53,510 bases of DNA from CAJGCS01 sp045589955 (GTDB taxonomy: Bacteria > Bacillota_I > Bacilli_A > ML615J-28 > CAG-313), in contig JAZNQD010000068.1 in assembly GCA_045589955.1 (NCBI GenBank), positions 1 to 53,510 on the forward strand, read 5' to 3'. The notes below the pieces were generated by a model that was not told the origin of the DNA, did not search any database, and saw only the letters and a program-made list of their open reading frames with translations. Positions within the stretch are counted from its first letter, which is position 1; every line of letters starts with the position of its first letter. Position numbers and translations under genes: made by a program. Positions 31,728-40,768 of the stretch are shown here, one piece after another.

Positions 31728-32541
31728 CGTAATCGTCTAAGAAATTATAAGTCATATCATCTTTATGATATCCTATAATTGTATTTAAATTTATATCTTC
31801 AACGCTTCTAAAAATATTAATATCAATATCTTCGTATTTTTTTCTTAATTCTTTAATAAGATTTTTTGTTTCTAATCTTTTTGAAGAAACATTTTCTAAA
31901 TGATTTTTTTCAGTAAAGTTACAAGCACATTGTAAAAATGTAAGTTCATTGTATTTAGCCCACGCGATAATGCTTTCCTCTTTAACAAGATACATAGGTC
32001 TAATTAATTCCATCCCTTCAAAGTTTGTGCTGTGAAGTTTTGGCATCATTGTTTGAATTTGGGCTCCATATAACATCCCCATAACAATTGTTTCAATAAC
32101 ATCATCAAAGTGATGTCCTAACGCAATCTTATTACAACCCAACTCTTTTGCTTTTGCGTATAGGTGACCACGTCTCATTCTTGCACATAAGTAGCAAGGT
32201 GAGTCAGTTGTCTTTTCCACCACATTAAAAATGTTTGTTTCAAATATTTCCAAAGGAATATTTAGAATTTTAGCATTCTCAATTAACTTATCGAGATTTC
32301 TTTGATTATATCCGGGATTCATTGTTAGATAGACTAAATCAAAATTAATGTCTCCATGACGTTTTAATTCTTCTAGACACTTTGCAAGTAAAAAAGAATC
32401 TTTTCCCCCGGAGATGCACACCGCAATCTTATCTCCTTCAGATATCATCTTATAATCACGAACTGCCTTAACAAACATTCGCCAAATTTCTTTTCGGTAT
32501 TTTTTAATAATACTTCTTTCAATATTTACTAAATCATGCAT
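31708..32541 (-). CDS. TtcA-like PP-loop tRNA thiolation protein
   Basis: A 277-residue ATP-dependent sulfur-transfer enzyme resembling TtcA, which makes 2-thiocytidine in tRNA. The PP-loop is CISGGKDS. SPCYLCARMRRGHLY carries the CxxC with the R-x-RRG pattern of the family, and GHHFDDVIETIVMGMLYG follows. A third cysteine region is LQCACNF. I chose the ATG at 32541, which has AGGAAAA upstream. The ATG at 32556 lies only four bases after the -10 box, so it would be at the very 5' end of the transcript. It is convergent with GNAT and divergent from the 6S-like RNA. Confidence 0.88.
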   Translation of the reverse strand: MHDLVNIERSIIKKYRKEIWRMFVKAVRDYKMISEGDKIAVCISGGKDSFLLAKCLEELKRHGDINFDLVYLTMNPGYNQRNLDKLIENAKILNIPLEIFETNIFNVVEKTTDSPCYLCARMRRGHLYAKAKELGCNKIALGHHFDDVIETIVMGMLYGAQIQTMMPKLHSTNFEGMELIRPMYLVKEESIIAWAKYNELTFLQCACNFTEKNHLENVSSKRLETKNLIKELRKKYEDIDINIFRSVEDINLNTIIGYHKDDMTYNFLDDYEKKSSE

Positions 32542-32560
32542 ATATGTTTTCCTCATAAGT

Positions 32561-32566
32561 ATTATA
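32561..32566 (-). promoter_or_regulatory. -10 box of the TtcA-like gene
   Basis: TGATATAAT on the minus strand (TATAAT 32561-32566). The predicted start at about 32554 decides between the two candidate start codons. Confidence 0.6.
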
Positions 32567-32621
32567 TCATAAAGAACAAAAAAATGCTAAAAATATCCTA
32601 TTATTTTCATTATAGTTTTCA

Positions 32622-32650
32622 TTGCATATAATTTTTACTTATGCTATAAT
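32622..32650 (+). promoter_or_regulatory. Promoter of the 6S-like RNA
   Basis: TTGCAT (32622-32627), a 17-base spacer, TATAAT (32645-32650). The predicted start is the G at 32657, the first base of the closing helix. Confidence 0.8.
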
Positions 32651-32656
32651 TTTATT

Positions 32657-32840
32657 GCTGGAAAGTTCGTGTTTTCCATTTATATGGCGACCCGAACACT
32701 TTATCTTAGGGAACTATTTTTGCATGGCGTTGAAGGCTCACCATTAGAAGTGAGAATCCCAGGTGCAATGTCTTTAGTTTACCACCTTTACTTTCATGCG
32801 GTAGGCATGCGTGGATAACGGCTTTCTGGCTTTTTTTTTA
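32657..32840 (+). ncRNA. ssrS: Probable 6S RNA
   Basis: A 174-base structured transcript plus T tail with no open frame. Ends pair: GCTGGAAAG (32657-32665) with CTTTCTGGC (32822-32830), then GTTTTCCA with TGGATAAC (7 of 8). A large central bubble follows whose 3' strand carries a small hairpin, CATGC-GGTAG-GCATG. An irregular upper helix includes AACTA/TAGTT, TTGCA/TGCAA and CTCAC/GTGAG around a terminal loop. A closing helix, an open central bubble with a 3'-side hairpin and a terminal stem are the architecture of 6S RNA, which mimics an open promoter and binds housekeeping RNA polymerase. The length fits. I assigned it by hand-folding and promoter/terminator placement, not by a covariance search. 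Confidence 0.7.
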
Positions 32841-32858
32841 CACAAAAATCATTATTTG

Positions 32859-32867
32859 TGATATAAT
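32859..32867 (+). promoter_or_regulatory. pepF promoter (extended -10)
   Basis: TGATATAAT with TATAAT at 32862-32867; the -35 region (TTTACA, TACACA near 32837-32844) overlaps the T run that ends the 6S-like RNA. Confidence 0.65.
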
Positions 32868-32909
32868 AAGTAATAATAATATATATATACAAAAGGAAGG
32901 AATATTACT

Positions 32910-34670
32910 ATGAAATGGGATTTAACTTATCATTTTAAAAATGAAGAAGAATTTAAGAAGGAATTTGAAGCTGTTCAAGCTCTAATTCAAAAGCTACCTG
33001 CTTATCAAGGTAAATTAGGGGAAGCTCAAAGTTTCAAAGAGTATTATAATATCGTGGAAGAAATTGAAACAAGAGGTTCAAAAGTTTATCAATATGCATC
33101 ATTAAGAAGTGATTTAAATAAAAAAGATGTTGCCAATGCAGCTGCACTTAATAACTGCCAAATGATGTTCTATATGCTTGCAGAATTAACTTCGTTTGAA
33201 GAACCAGAATTACTTGCTTTAGGTAAAGAAAAAGTAATGAGTTTAATTGATCAAGATGAAAGTTTAGAACAATTCCGTTTTGCGATGGAAAAACTATTTA
33301 GAATAGCTGATCACGTTTTAGATGCTAATAGTGAAAAATTATTATCAATCTATGGTCCTTTAACAAGCACTGGTTCTGAACTTTATAGCGCTTTAGCAGT
33401 AGGTGATGGAAAAGCAAAAGAAATAATTCTTGCAAACGGTGAAAAGGTGAGTGTTACTCAAGGTAACTATCGTTCTTTAATTGAAGGAAGTACTAATGCA
33501 AGCGATAGAAAAGCAATTTTTGAAGCCGTATTTGAATATTATGCAGATCACAAAACTACATTTGCCGGTATCTATGATGCGGTACTTCAAAGTGATGTTT
33601 CATATATGAAAGCAAAAAATTACTCAAGTAGTGTTGAAGCACATCTATATGGAAATAACATTCCTGTTGAAGTTTATAAAAACTTAGTTGAAGTTGCGGG
33701 AAATAATACAGAAGCGGTTAAACGATACATTAAACTTCGTCAAAAATATTTAGGTTTAGAAGAATATCATACATATGATAGATTCTTAACTTTAGGAAAA
33801 ACATCTAAAAAATATACATATGAAGAAGCTAAAGAATTATTCTTTAAATCAATTGAAAAATTCCCAGAAACATTTAAAGAAAAAGCTCATGAGGTTCTTG
33901 CAGAAGGTTTTGTTGATGTATATGAACAAACAGGTAAAAGAACTGGCGCATACTCATCAAGTGTAACTAACCTACATCCATTTATTTTGTTAAACTATGA
34001 TTCTACTTTAGATAGCGTATTTACAGTTGCTCATGAAGCAGGCCATTCAATTCACTCAATGTTTTCTGCTGAAGCTCAACCACCAATGTTACAAGACTAC
34101 ACAATCTTTGTTGCAGAAATTGCATCAACATTTAATGAACATAATTTACTAGATTACTTCCTTGCATCTAATGCATCTAAAGAAGAAAAAATTGTTGTAA
34201 TCGAAAAAGCAATTGATAATATTATGGGTACATTCTATCGTCAAACATTATTTGCAGAATATGAATTATTAGCTCATGAAGTAAAAGAAGCTAATAAACC
34301 AATCAACTCAGAAGTATTATCAAATATTATGATTGACTTATATAAGAAATACTATGATCTTGATATTACAAAAGAAGGCGTAAAACAATACGTTTGGGCA
34401 TATATCCCACACTTACACTATACACCATTCTATGTGTACCAATATGCAACAAGTTTTGCTGCAAGTTTTAAGATTTATAAAAACGTCAAAGAAGAAGGCG
34501 CAAGTGCATTTGATAAATATTTAGGTTTATTAAAATCTGGTGGATCTAAATATCCGGTTGAACAAGCCAAAGATGCCGGTGTCGATTTCATGCAAAAAGA
34601 AACATTCATGGCCGTAGTTGAAAGAATGAATGTTTTAGTTGATGAATTAGAAAAATTATTAGAAGAATAA
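32910..34670 (+). CDS. pepF: Oligoendopeptidase F (M3 family zinc peptidase)
   Basis: A 586-residue cytoplasmic metallopeptidase that degrades oligopeptides. The N-terminal helical domain (WDLTYHFKNEEEFKKEFE) and the catalytic TVAHEAGHSIHSMF with HExxH at 375-379, plus the third zinc ligand in VAEIASTFNEH, mark the M3B group. HYTPFYVYQYATSFAAS near the C-terminus lines the substrate tunnel. Length is typical. AAAGGAAGG precedes the start. No terminator is seen in the 36 bases before the SbcD-like gene, so read-through is likely. Confidence 0.95.
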   Translation: MKWDLTYHFKNEEEFKKEFEAVQALIQKLPAYQGKLGEAQSFKEYYNIVEEIETRGSKVYQYASLRSDLNKKDVANAAALNNCQMMFYMLAELTSFEEPELLALGKEKVMSLIDQDESLEQFRFAMEKLFRIADHVLDANSEKLLSIYGPLTSTGSELYSALAVGDGKAKEIILANGEKVSVTQGNYRSLIEGSTNASDRKAIFEAVFEYYADHKTTFAGIYDAVLQSDVSYMKAKNYSSSVEAHLYGNNIPVEVYKNLVEVAGNNTEAVKRYIKLRQKYLGLEEYHTYDRFLTLGKTSKKYTYEEAKELFFKSIEKFPETFKEKAHEVLAEGFVDVYEQTGKRTGAYSSSVTNLHPFILLNYDSTLDSVFTVAHEAGHSIHSMFSAEAQPPMLQDYTIFVAEIASTFNEHNLLDYFLASNASKEEKIVVIEKAIDNIMGTFYRQTLFAEYELLAHEVKEANKPINSEVLSNIMIDLYKKYYDLDITKEGVKQYVWAYIPHLHYTPFYVYQYATSFAASFKIYKNVKEEGASAFDKYLGLLKSGGSKYPVEQAKDAGVDFMQKETFMAVVERMNVLVDELEKLLEE

Positions 34671-34706
34671 ATAACATATATATAAATATTCAGAAAGGAG
34701 CAACAT

Positions 34707-35786
34707 ATGAAACTAATTCACTGTGCTGATTTACACTTAGATTCTAAAATGGAATCAATCATGCCAACAGATCTTGCAAGAATAAGAAAAGGCGAAATCT
34801 TAGATACGTTTCGCAGAATGATTGACTATGCATATTTAAATAACATTAATGTTATTATGATTTGTGGTGACATGTTTGATTCAAATAAGATTCAAGTAAG
34901 AACAAAACAATACATCATTGATTTAATTAGTGAACACCCTGATATTGATTTTATCTATTTGTGTGGTAACCATGATGAAAATAATTTTGTTAAATCATTA
35001 GAAGTTGTTCCTTCAAACATTAAAACATTTACGGATTCTTGGATGTCATATCGTTATGATAATGTTGTCATAACTGGATGCGAATTAAATAGCATTAATA
35101 ACCAAGTTATTTATAATTCATTATCTCTTAATGAACAAGACATTAATATTGTTATGTTACATGGTCAAGAATCAATGTATGATAGTAAAATGGATGCCGA
35201 TATAATCAACCTAAAAGCCTTAGAAAATCATCATATTGATTATCTTGCTTTAGGACATATTCATTCATACAAAACCAAACGTTTAGATTCGCGTGGCAAA
35301 TATGCTTATAGTGGCTGTTTAGAAGGTCGTGGATTTGATGAATGCGGAGATAAAGGTTTTGTTGAAGTAACTATTGAAAATAACAAAGTTTCAACTCAGT
35401 TTATTAAATTTGCTAAAAGAACTCTTCACGAAATTAATGTTGATATCAGTGGAAAAGAAACGTTAAGATCAATTGAAAAAGAAATCAACGATAAAATTAA
35501 TCCAATTGATCCTGATGATTTAGTAAAAGTAAATTTAGTTGGAACATACACAACTAATACCTCAAAAGATTTAGTTCGTTTCAATCAATTGTTAGAAAAT
35601 AAATTTTTCTTTGGTCGTGTAAAAGATAAAACAATGATTAAGATTAATGTGGATGACTATAAAAACGATGTTTCTTTAACAGGTGAGTTCATTCGAACAA
35701 CTTTAAACAGCGAAGAAACCAAAGAAATTCAAGGTGAAATAATTACACTAGGTCTTCGTGCCCTAAGAGGGGAGGATTTAGAGTAA
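34707..35786 (+). CDS. SbcD/YhaO-like DNA repair metallophosphoesterase
   Basis: A 359-residue nuclease subunit. Calcineurin-like metal motifs are CADLHLDS (D8, H10), CGDMFDSN, LCGNHDE, MLHGQE and LGHIHSYK, in the order found in SbcD/Mre11. A C-terminal cap of about 130 residues follows. It should act with the adjacent SbcC-like ATPase on DNA ends or hairpins during repair. Its stop codon shares a base with the next start (TAATG), so the subunits are coupled. GAAAGGAG precedes the start. Size and partner resemble YhaO of Bacillus more than the classic SbcD. Confidence 0.92.
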   Translation: MKLIHCADLHLDSKMESIMPTDLARIRKGEILDTFRRMIDYAYLNNINVIMICGDMFDSNKIQVRTKQYIIDLISEHPDIDFIYLCGNHDENNFVKSLEVVPSNIKTFTDSWMSYRYDNVVITGCELNSINNQVIYNSLSLNEQDINIVMLHGQESMYDSKMDADIINLKALENHHIDYLALGHIHSYKTKRLDSRGKYAYSGCLEGRGFDECGDKGFVEVTIENNKVSTQFIKFAKRTLHEINVDISGKETLRSIEKEINDKINPIDPDDLVKVNLVGTYTTNTSKDLVRFNQLLENKFFFGRVKDKTMIKINVDDYKNDVSLTGEFIRTTLNSEETKEIQGEIITLGLRALRGEDLE

Positions 35787-38185
35787 TGAGAATACTTAAG
35801 ATATATATAGAAAACTTTGGTTGCTTACACCAATATACAAAGGACTTTGATCAAAACCTTACTGTTATTGAAGAAGAAAATGGCTTTGGGAAAACAACGC
35901 TTGCTAATTTTATTAAAGCAATGTTCTATGGCTTTAGTGGTCAAAAGAAAAGTATTAGCGAAAATGATCGTTTAAAATACGCTCCTTGGCAAGGCGGTAT
36001 CTTTGGTGGCAATCTTGAGTTTGAGCTTAATAATAAAAAGTACCGAATTGAAAGATTCTTTAATCCAACAGGATCAACCGGTGACTCGTTTAAATTAATT
36101 GATTTAAGTACAAATAAAACTTCAAAAGATTTTTCTAAAAATATTGGTGAAGAAATCTTTGGGGTTGATGTTGATGGTTATATTCGTAGCTCATATTTAC
36201 CTCAAAGTAATATTGAATGGTCTAATCAAAAGATTAATGAAAACTTAACAAATATGTTACAATCATCAACTGATGGAAATGATGTTGCTGAAGCATTAAA
36301 AAAATTAGAAACAGAAGTTAAAAAATATGTTAAAGTTGGTAATAAAGGGTTAATTCCTGAGACAAACGCAAAGATTGCTAAATATGAAGAGGAAATCGAA
36401 ATAGCTGAACTTTCAAAAGATGATGCTAAGAAACTAAAAGAAAATCTTGCAAATATCAATACCTCTTTAGAGAAGTATAATAAGCGTCTTAGTGAAGTTA
36501 AAGAACTTATTAAAAAAGCTAATGAACAACATAAAAAAGAAGCAATATTAAATCACTATCGTTCTTTAAGTCAAAATAAAGAAATGCTAAAACGTGATAT
36601 TGAACAATTAAATGAGTTCTTCAAAGACAAAATTCCTTCTAAAGAAACAATCAGTTATAACTATACCCTTTTAGAAGATTTGTCAATTGTACAAAGTAAA
36701 TTAAATAAACTAGTAGGCAATGATTACATTGAATCAGAATATCATCGTCTAAAAAAATATTTCTCAGTTGAACAAGAAATTAATGAAGAGATAATTAAAG
36801 AAAAGTTTAGAGAAAATGAAGAACTAAAACGCATCTCCATTGAAAGAGAAACCATTTCTAAAGAAATGGAAAAAGCAGAAAATATGCTGGCAAATGGTAC
36901 AGTACTAACCCAAAAGCATAAGATGATATATATTCTGTTATTCTTCTTTGGATTGGTACTAGGTATTCCCGGTATTGTATTACTTGCAAGTTTATTCAAA
37001 GAATATGTTGTTACAACATTGATTGCAGGAATTTTACTAACAATATTTGGCTTTGCATTTGGAACGATCTCTTTGGTCATTTTGATTACTCGTGCTAATC
37101 AAAATAATCAAAAATTAACCAAATATAAAAAGTTAGAAGAAGAATGCAATATTAACATTAAAAGTCTTAGCGAACGCTTTGTTGCTTTAGAAGAAAAATG
37201 TGCTACTATTAATAAAACAATTAAAGATTTTGTTACCAAATATGAAAAAGTAAACGACAGTTTAATTAATCGCTTAAAGTCAGATGAAGATTATTTAATT
37301 GAATTAAATAGTATTAATAACTCATATAAAACATATTCTAAACTCCAAGTAGAGTATGAAAATAGAATCAAACAAAGGGAAATTGTTCAAGAAGAATATT
37401 CCCAAATTAAGAACAGCTTAGAACAATTCACAAAATACTATTTACCTAAAGAAGAACCATTCCAAGCACTACGTAAGATTCAATTAAATTCTGTTCAATA
37501 TGAATCATTAACTATTAGATATCAAAATGCTTGTAAAGATTTAGATGACTTCTTAAATAACAATGAAGTAGATCAAAAACATTCAGATCATATATATAAT
37601 CTTCATGAATTAGAAAAAGAAGAAATCGATTTAGAAAAGAAAATTGAAAATCTAATTAACGATAAATATGCAACAGAAAATAAGATTCTAAATGACGAAA
37701 TAAAAATTGATAATTTATCTGATTTAGAATCACAACTTGGTCTTGAAAAAAACTTGCTTGAAGAATATAAGCATCGTTATTATATTATAACAAAAACAAT
37801 TGAGTTTTTAAAAGAGGCGCAAGATAAGATCTCAAGTAGTTACTTAGGTACTATGCAAAAGAGCTTTGAAAAATATATTAATCAAGTTTATGAAAATAGA
37901 TTAAACTTTGAATTAAATTCAAACTTAGAAATAAGTGGTTTAGCTTATGGTTCATCTAAATCGCTTCAATTCTATAGTTCTGGTTCTCAAGATATTATTA
38001 CTTTTTGTGCTCGTCTTGCTTTAGTAGATGCTTTATTTAAAACAGTTAAACCAACAATTATTTTAGATGATCCATTTACTAATTTAGATAAAGATAATTT
38101 AAGTATTGCGATAGATTTTGTTAAAGAATTAAATAAAGAATTCCAAATCATTTATTTAACTTGCCACGAAAGTCGTAAATTATAA
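35786..38185 (+). CDS. SbcC/YhaN-like AAA ATPase with central membrane hairpin
   Basis: A 799-residue partner of the nuclease above. Walker A is ENGFGKTT (31-38) after the typical MRILKIYIENFG start. Long coiled coils fill about 180-375 and 440-700. Near the C-terminus SSGSQDIITFCARLALVDALF gives the ABC signature region, and TIILDDPFTNLD is Walker B with the D-loop. Between the coils two hydrophobic segments (about 378-405 and 411-435) could form a membrane hairpin where classic SbcC has its zinc hook. No CxxC hook is present. This matches the YhaN type, suggesting membrane-linked DNA-end processing. Confidence 0.9.
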   Translation: MRILKIYIENFGCLHQYTKDFDQNLTVIEEENGFGKTTLANFIKAMFYGFSGQKKSISENDRLKYAPWQGGIFGGNLEFELNNKKYRIERFFNPTGSTGDSFKLIDLSTNKTSKDFSKNIGEEIFGVDVDGYIRSSYLPQSNIEWSNQKINENLTNMLQSSTDGNDVAEALKKLETEVKKYVKVGNKGLIPETNAKIAKYEEEIEIAELSKDDAKKLKENLANINTSLEKYNKRLSEVKELIKKANEQHKKEAILNHYRSLSQNKEMLKRDIEQLNEFFKDKIPSKETISYNYTLLEDLSIVQSKLNKLVGNDYIESEYHRLKKYFSVEQEINEEIIKEKFRENEELKRISIERETISKEMEKAENMLANGTVLTQKHKMIYILLFFFGLVLGIPGIVLLASLFKEYVVTTLIAGILLTIFGFAFGTISLVILITRANQNNQKLTKYKKLEEECNINIKSLSERFVALEEKCATINKTIKDFVTKYEKVNDSLINRLKSDEDYLIELNSINNSYKTYSKLQVEYENRIKQREIVQEEYSQIKNSLEQFTKYYLPKEEPFQALRKIQLNSVQYESLTIRYQNACKDLDDFLNNNEVDQKHSDHIYNLHELEKEEIDLEKKIENLINDKYATENKILNDEIKIDNLSDLESQLGLEKNLLEEYKHRYYIITKTIEFLKEAQDKISSSYLGTMQKSFEKYINQVYENRLNFELNSNLEISGLAYGSSKSLQFYSSGSQDIITFCARLALVDALFKTVKPTIILDDPFTNLDKDNLSIAIDFVKELNKEFQIIYLTCHESRKL

Positions 38186-38188
38186 AAA

Positions 38189-38227
38189 AGTTATAGGTTT
38201 CAAAGCGAAACCTATAACTATTTTTTT
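38189..38227. terminator. Bidirectional terminator after the SbcC-like gene
   Basis: AGTTATAGGTTTC (38189-38201) pairs perfectly with GAAACCTATAACT (38207-38219), then a T run on plus and A run on minus. Confidence 0.92.
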
Positions 38228-39803
38228 ATGTAGTAGATTGATTACCTGATGCATTAGTCCAATAATAATTACCATTTTCATCTTTTCCTGCTAGGAAGCT
38301 AAAGTCTTTGATAACTCCGTCATAGTCAGGATAATCAGGTGTTGCATAACCAATAATGCGGGAATTGTCTAAAGCCCAACGCCATACGCCAACGCGATTA
38401 GATGCATTACCTTCAATTGTATACATATAATCACCTTCAACATAAGCACAAATACCAGTGTGTCCTTCGAAGAAAATAATGTCGCCTGGTTTTGGTCGAT
38501 ATGATTCTTTATAGTGGAAAATACCTTTTTGAATACACCATTCTTGTCCAGTTGAGCATCCTTGATATTTAAGTAATAATTCATTGCTTAAACCAGTTTG
38601 ATACCAACACCAAGAAACAAACATTGCACACCATGGTTGGTGATTGTTATTATACCAAATACCAAATTTATTATCATTATTTGTTCCTTCGCGATAGCCA
38701 TTTTGTGATAAAGCCATTGAAAGAAGATTACCTATATAGTCAATATTATTGTTTGGATTTTCTAAAATAGTAAATTCATAATAAGTTCTATTTTTAGGAT
38801 CAGCTTCTTGATAGATTGATATTGTTGCCATACCACTTGTCACCGCAATAATCTTACCATCTTCTCGAACACGTAAAACTTCTAAGTCACTACTTGACCA
38901 AATAAACTTATGATTTTGTTGATCCCCAAGGATATTTAAATCAATTAAATCACCTGTTTTATATATATACTCATTATCTTTTGTTACTAATACGGCTTGT
39001 TCGTCAACATTAACAATGTCAATAAAAATTTCAGAATAAATTCTTGCATCAGTTTTAGAAGTAGCAGTTAATGTAACTTTCCCTTCTTTTAAAGCTGTGA
39101 TAGAAAAATCATCATTGATTTTGGCAATTGTTGGATCATTTAAAGACCAAACAAAATCACTTAATTTAGATTCTTCAAGTTCATCAAAGTTACGAACATT
39201 GAAGTATATTTTTTCACCAACACTAACGCGATTAGACATCGCATAGATTTCAGGTTTTTTGTTTAGTACTTCAATTTGAATTGTTGCAACATTTTCTGGG
39301 TTTGCAATTTCTTTAATTTCGATATTTGCAATACCAACCTTGTTTGCAGTAACATTTAACCAGCGATCAATTGTTACAAAATCAGAATCAATTGTAATTT
39401 CTAAAGTAGATGTATCAAAATGCCCATCAACATAAATGCTTACTTCATCACCAATATGTAGATAATCTTTAGAAACACTTACTTTAAGATTAGAATTATT
39501 ATTTTCTTTCCATTTCGCAACTAAATAAATATTACTATTTGTAAATAAGTCAGTTGTTAAAGATTCAACTTTAGTACCATTTAAATACCAACCATCAAAT
39601 GTATACCCATCTTTAACAGGTATTGGTAACTCAGGAATAACATTATCAAATTCAGTTATAACTTCATTTGTAAACGAACCTCCACTAAGTTCATAATTAA
39701 TATGGTAGGATGTATGATCAGTTTTTTTCTTACAACTTACTATTATAGTCATTGTACATATTATTAAAAAAATATAAATTATTTTTTTCATTGTTTTATT
39801 CAT
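38226..39803 (-). CDS. Secreted lipoprotein with InlB-like repeat, Ig-like domains and CHAP amidase/peptidase
   Basis: A 525-residue surface lipoprotein. Lipobox IVSC has C24. ELSGGSF to KDGYTFDGWYLNGTKV is a Listeria-Bacteroides (InlB B-type) repeat. Residues about 100-345 look like three bacterial Ig-like (Big) domains with repeated I-x-A-x-x-x-G-x-A/V-x-I/L motifs. The C-terminal CHAP domain has catalytic cysteine in QPWCAMFVSWCW and histidine in FEGHTGICAYV, expected to cut peptidoglycan amide bonds. It probably remodels cell wall outside the membrane. I chose the ATG at 39803; a TTG directly before it is also possible. Ribosome-binding site AAAGGAG. Confidence 0.88.
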   Translation of the reverse strand: MNKTMKKIIYIFLIICTMTIIVSCKKKTDHTSYHINYELSGGSFTNEVITEFDNVIPELPIPVKDGYTFDGWYLNGTKVESLTTDLFTNSNIYLVAKWKENNNSNLKVSVSKDYLHIGDEVSIYVDGHFDTSTLEITIDSDFVTIDRWLNVTANKVGIANIEIKEIANPENVATIQIEVLNKKPEIYAMSNRVSVGEKIYFNVRNFDELEESKLSDFVWSLNDPTIAKINDDFSITALKEGKVTLTATSKTDARIYSEIFIDIVNVDEQAVLVTKDNEYIYKTGDLIDLNILGDQQNHKFIWSSSDLEVLRVREDGKIIAVTSGMATISIYQEADPKNRTYYEFTILENPNNNIDYIGNLLSMALSQNGYREGTNNDNKFGIWYNNNHQPWCAMFVSWCWYQTGLSNELLLKYQGCSTGQEWCIQKGIFHYKESYRPKPGDIIFFEGHTGICAYVEGDYMYTIEGNASNRVGVWRWALDNSRIIGYATPDYPDYDGVIKDFSFLAGKDENGNYYWTNASGNQSTT

Positions 39804-39820
39804 CAATTTTCGTCTCCTTT

Positions 39821-39855
39821 GCTTATATTATAACATAAGCTAATTTAAATTTCAA
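39821..39855 (-). promoter_or_regulatory. Promoter of the CHAP lipoprotein with overlapping inverted repeat
   Basis: Minus strand: TTGAAA (39850-39855), a 17-base spacer, TATAAT (39827-39832). The inverted repeat GCTTAT-8-ATAAGC (39821-39840) covers the -10 and may be an operator. Confidence 0.65.
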
Positions 39856-39914
39856 TTGGAAAATATTTGGATAAATAATAATTTACTAAAAATTAATTAT
39901 ATTTTATATAAATG

Positions 39915-39923
39915 TGATATAAT
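39915..39923 (+). promoter_or_regulatory. Extended -10 promoter of the nuclease operon
   Basis: TGATATAAT with TATAAT at 39918-39923, 30 bases before the nuclease start codon. Confidence 0.65.
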
Positions 39924-39952
39924 AAGTTAAATATTAAAAACGAGGAATAAAT

Positions 39953-40747
39953 ATGAAAAAAATATACAAAGCACTTACTTTCTTAATGTTTATTTTAACA
40001 CTTGGTATTTTGACAGCTTGTGAAACACCAACAGAAAATAAACTTCCTGACTTATACGGAGATTCTAGAGCTGAGATTGAGGAAAAGCTAAAAGAATTAG
40101 ATGTAACATATTCTTTCCATTTTACAAAGGATATTATTGAAAGTTCTTTAGATTTAGATCAATTTAAATATTATGGTGATGGTTTAAAAGCTGGTGATAT
40201 TGTTGCACCTAATACACACTTACGTATTTTTACAACTGTTTTACCTTTAACAATTGACCGATTAGATGAAGTTAAAATGGACTTTGTTTTAGAACCTAAT
40301 CAAAGTTTTATTGACACTGGTAAAGGTAAAGTAAAACTACTTCGTACAGTTGATGGTGATACAGCCCATTTTACTGATCCTTATGCTAAAGATCAAAGCG
40401 ATAATGTTATTAAGGTACGTTTCCTAGGAATCGATACACCGGAGTCAACATATGAGGTAGACCCTTGGGGGAAAGCTGCTTCAAACTTCACAAGTAAAAT
40501 TTTAAGAAATGCACGTGAAATCATTTTAGAAGCTGAAGGCGCTGAATATGATTCATATGGACGTCGTTTAGCTTATGTTTGGGTAGATGGTATATTACTT
40601 AACTTATATATTATTCAAGAAGCATATAGTAACTCAACTGCCCCACTTTCTTCTAAATACGGAAATATCATGATGGAAGTAGCTAATGAAGTTAGAAAAA
40701 CAGGGCGTCGTTTCTATGGGGAAACAGATCCAGATTATAGATATTAA
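39953..40747 (+). CDS. Surface thermonuclease lipoprotein
   Basis: A 264-residue exported nuclease. Lipobox LTAC puts the lipidated cysteine at C23. Residues 31-90 (LPDLYGDSRAEIEEKLKELD) resemble a PASTA domain. The C-terminal staphylococcal nuclease domain has VDGDTAHF, FLGIDTPES (Arg/Asp/Glu active-site cluster in VRFLGIDTPES), WGKAASNF and EYDSYGRRLAYVWVDG. It should degrade extracellular DNA or RNA at the cell surface, perhaps for nutrition. First gene of an operon with the beta-lactamase-fold/MazG fusion 22 bases downstream. Confidence 0.92.
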   Translation: MKKIYKALTFLMFILTLGILTACETPTENKLPDLYGDSRAEIEEKLKELDVTYSFHFTKDIIESSLDLDQFKYYGDGLKAGDIVAPNTHLRIFTTVLPLTIDRLDEVKMDFVLEPNQSFIDTGKGKVKLLRTVDGDTAHFTDPYAKDQSDNVIKVRFLGIDTPESTYEVDPWGKAASNFTSKILRNAREIILEAEGAEYDSYGRRLAYVWVDGILLNLYIIQEAYSNSTAPLSSKYGNIMMEVANEVRKTGRRFYGETDPDYRY

Positions 40748-40768
40748 TATATATCAAAGGAGTTTAAT

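Noticed and set aside
32542..32556. Upstream ATG of the TtcA-like gene at 32556
   Set aside because: It lies four bases after the -10 box and lacks a ribosome-binding site; the ATG at 32541 has one.
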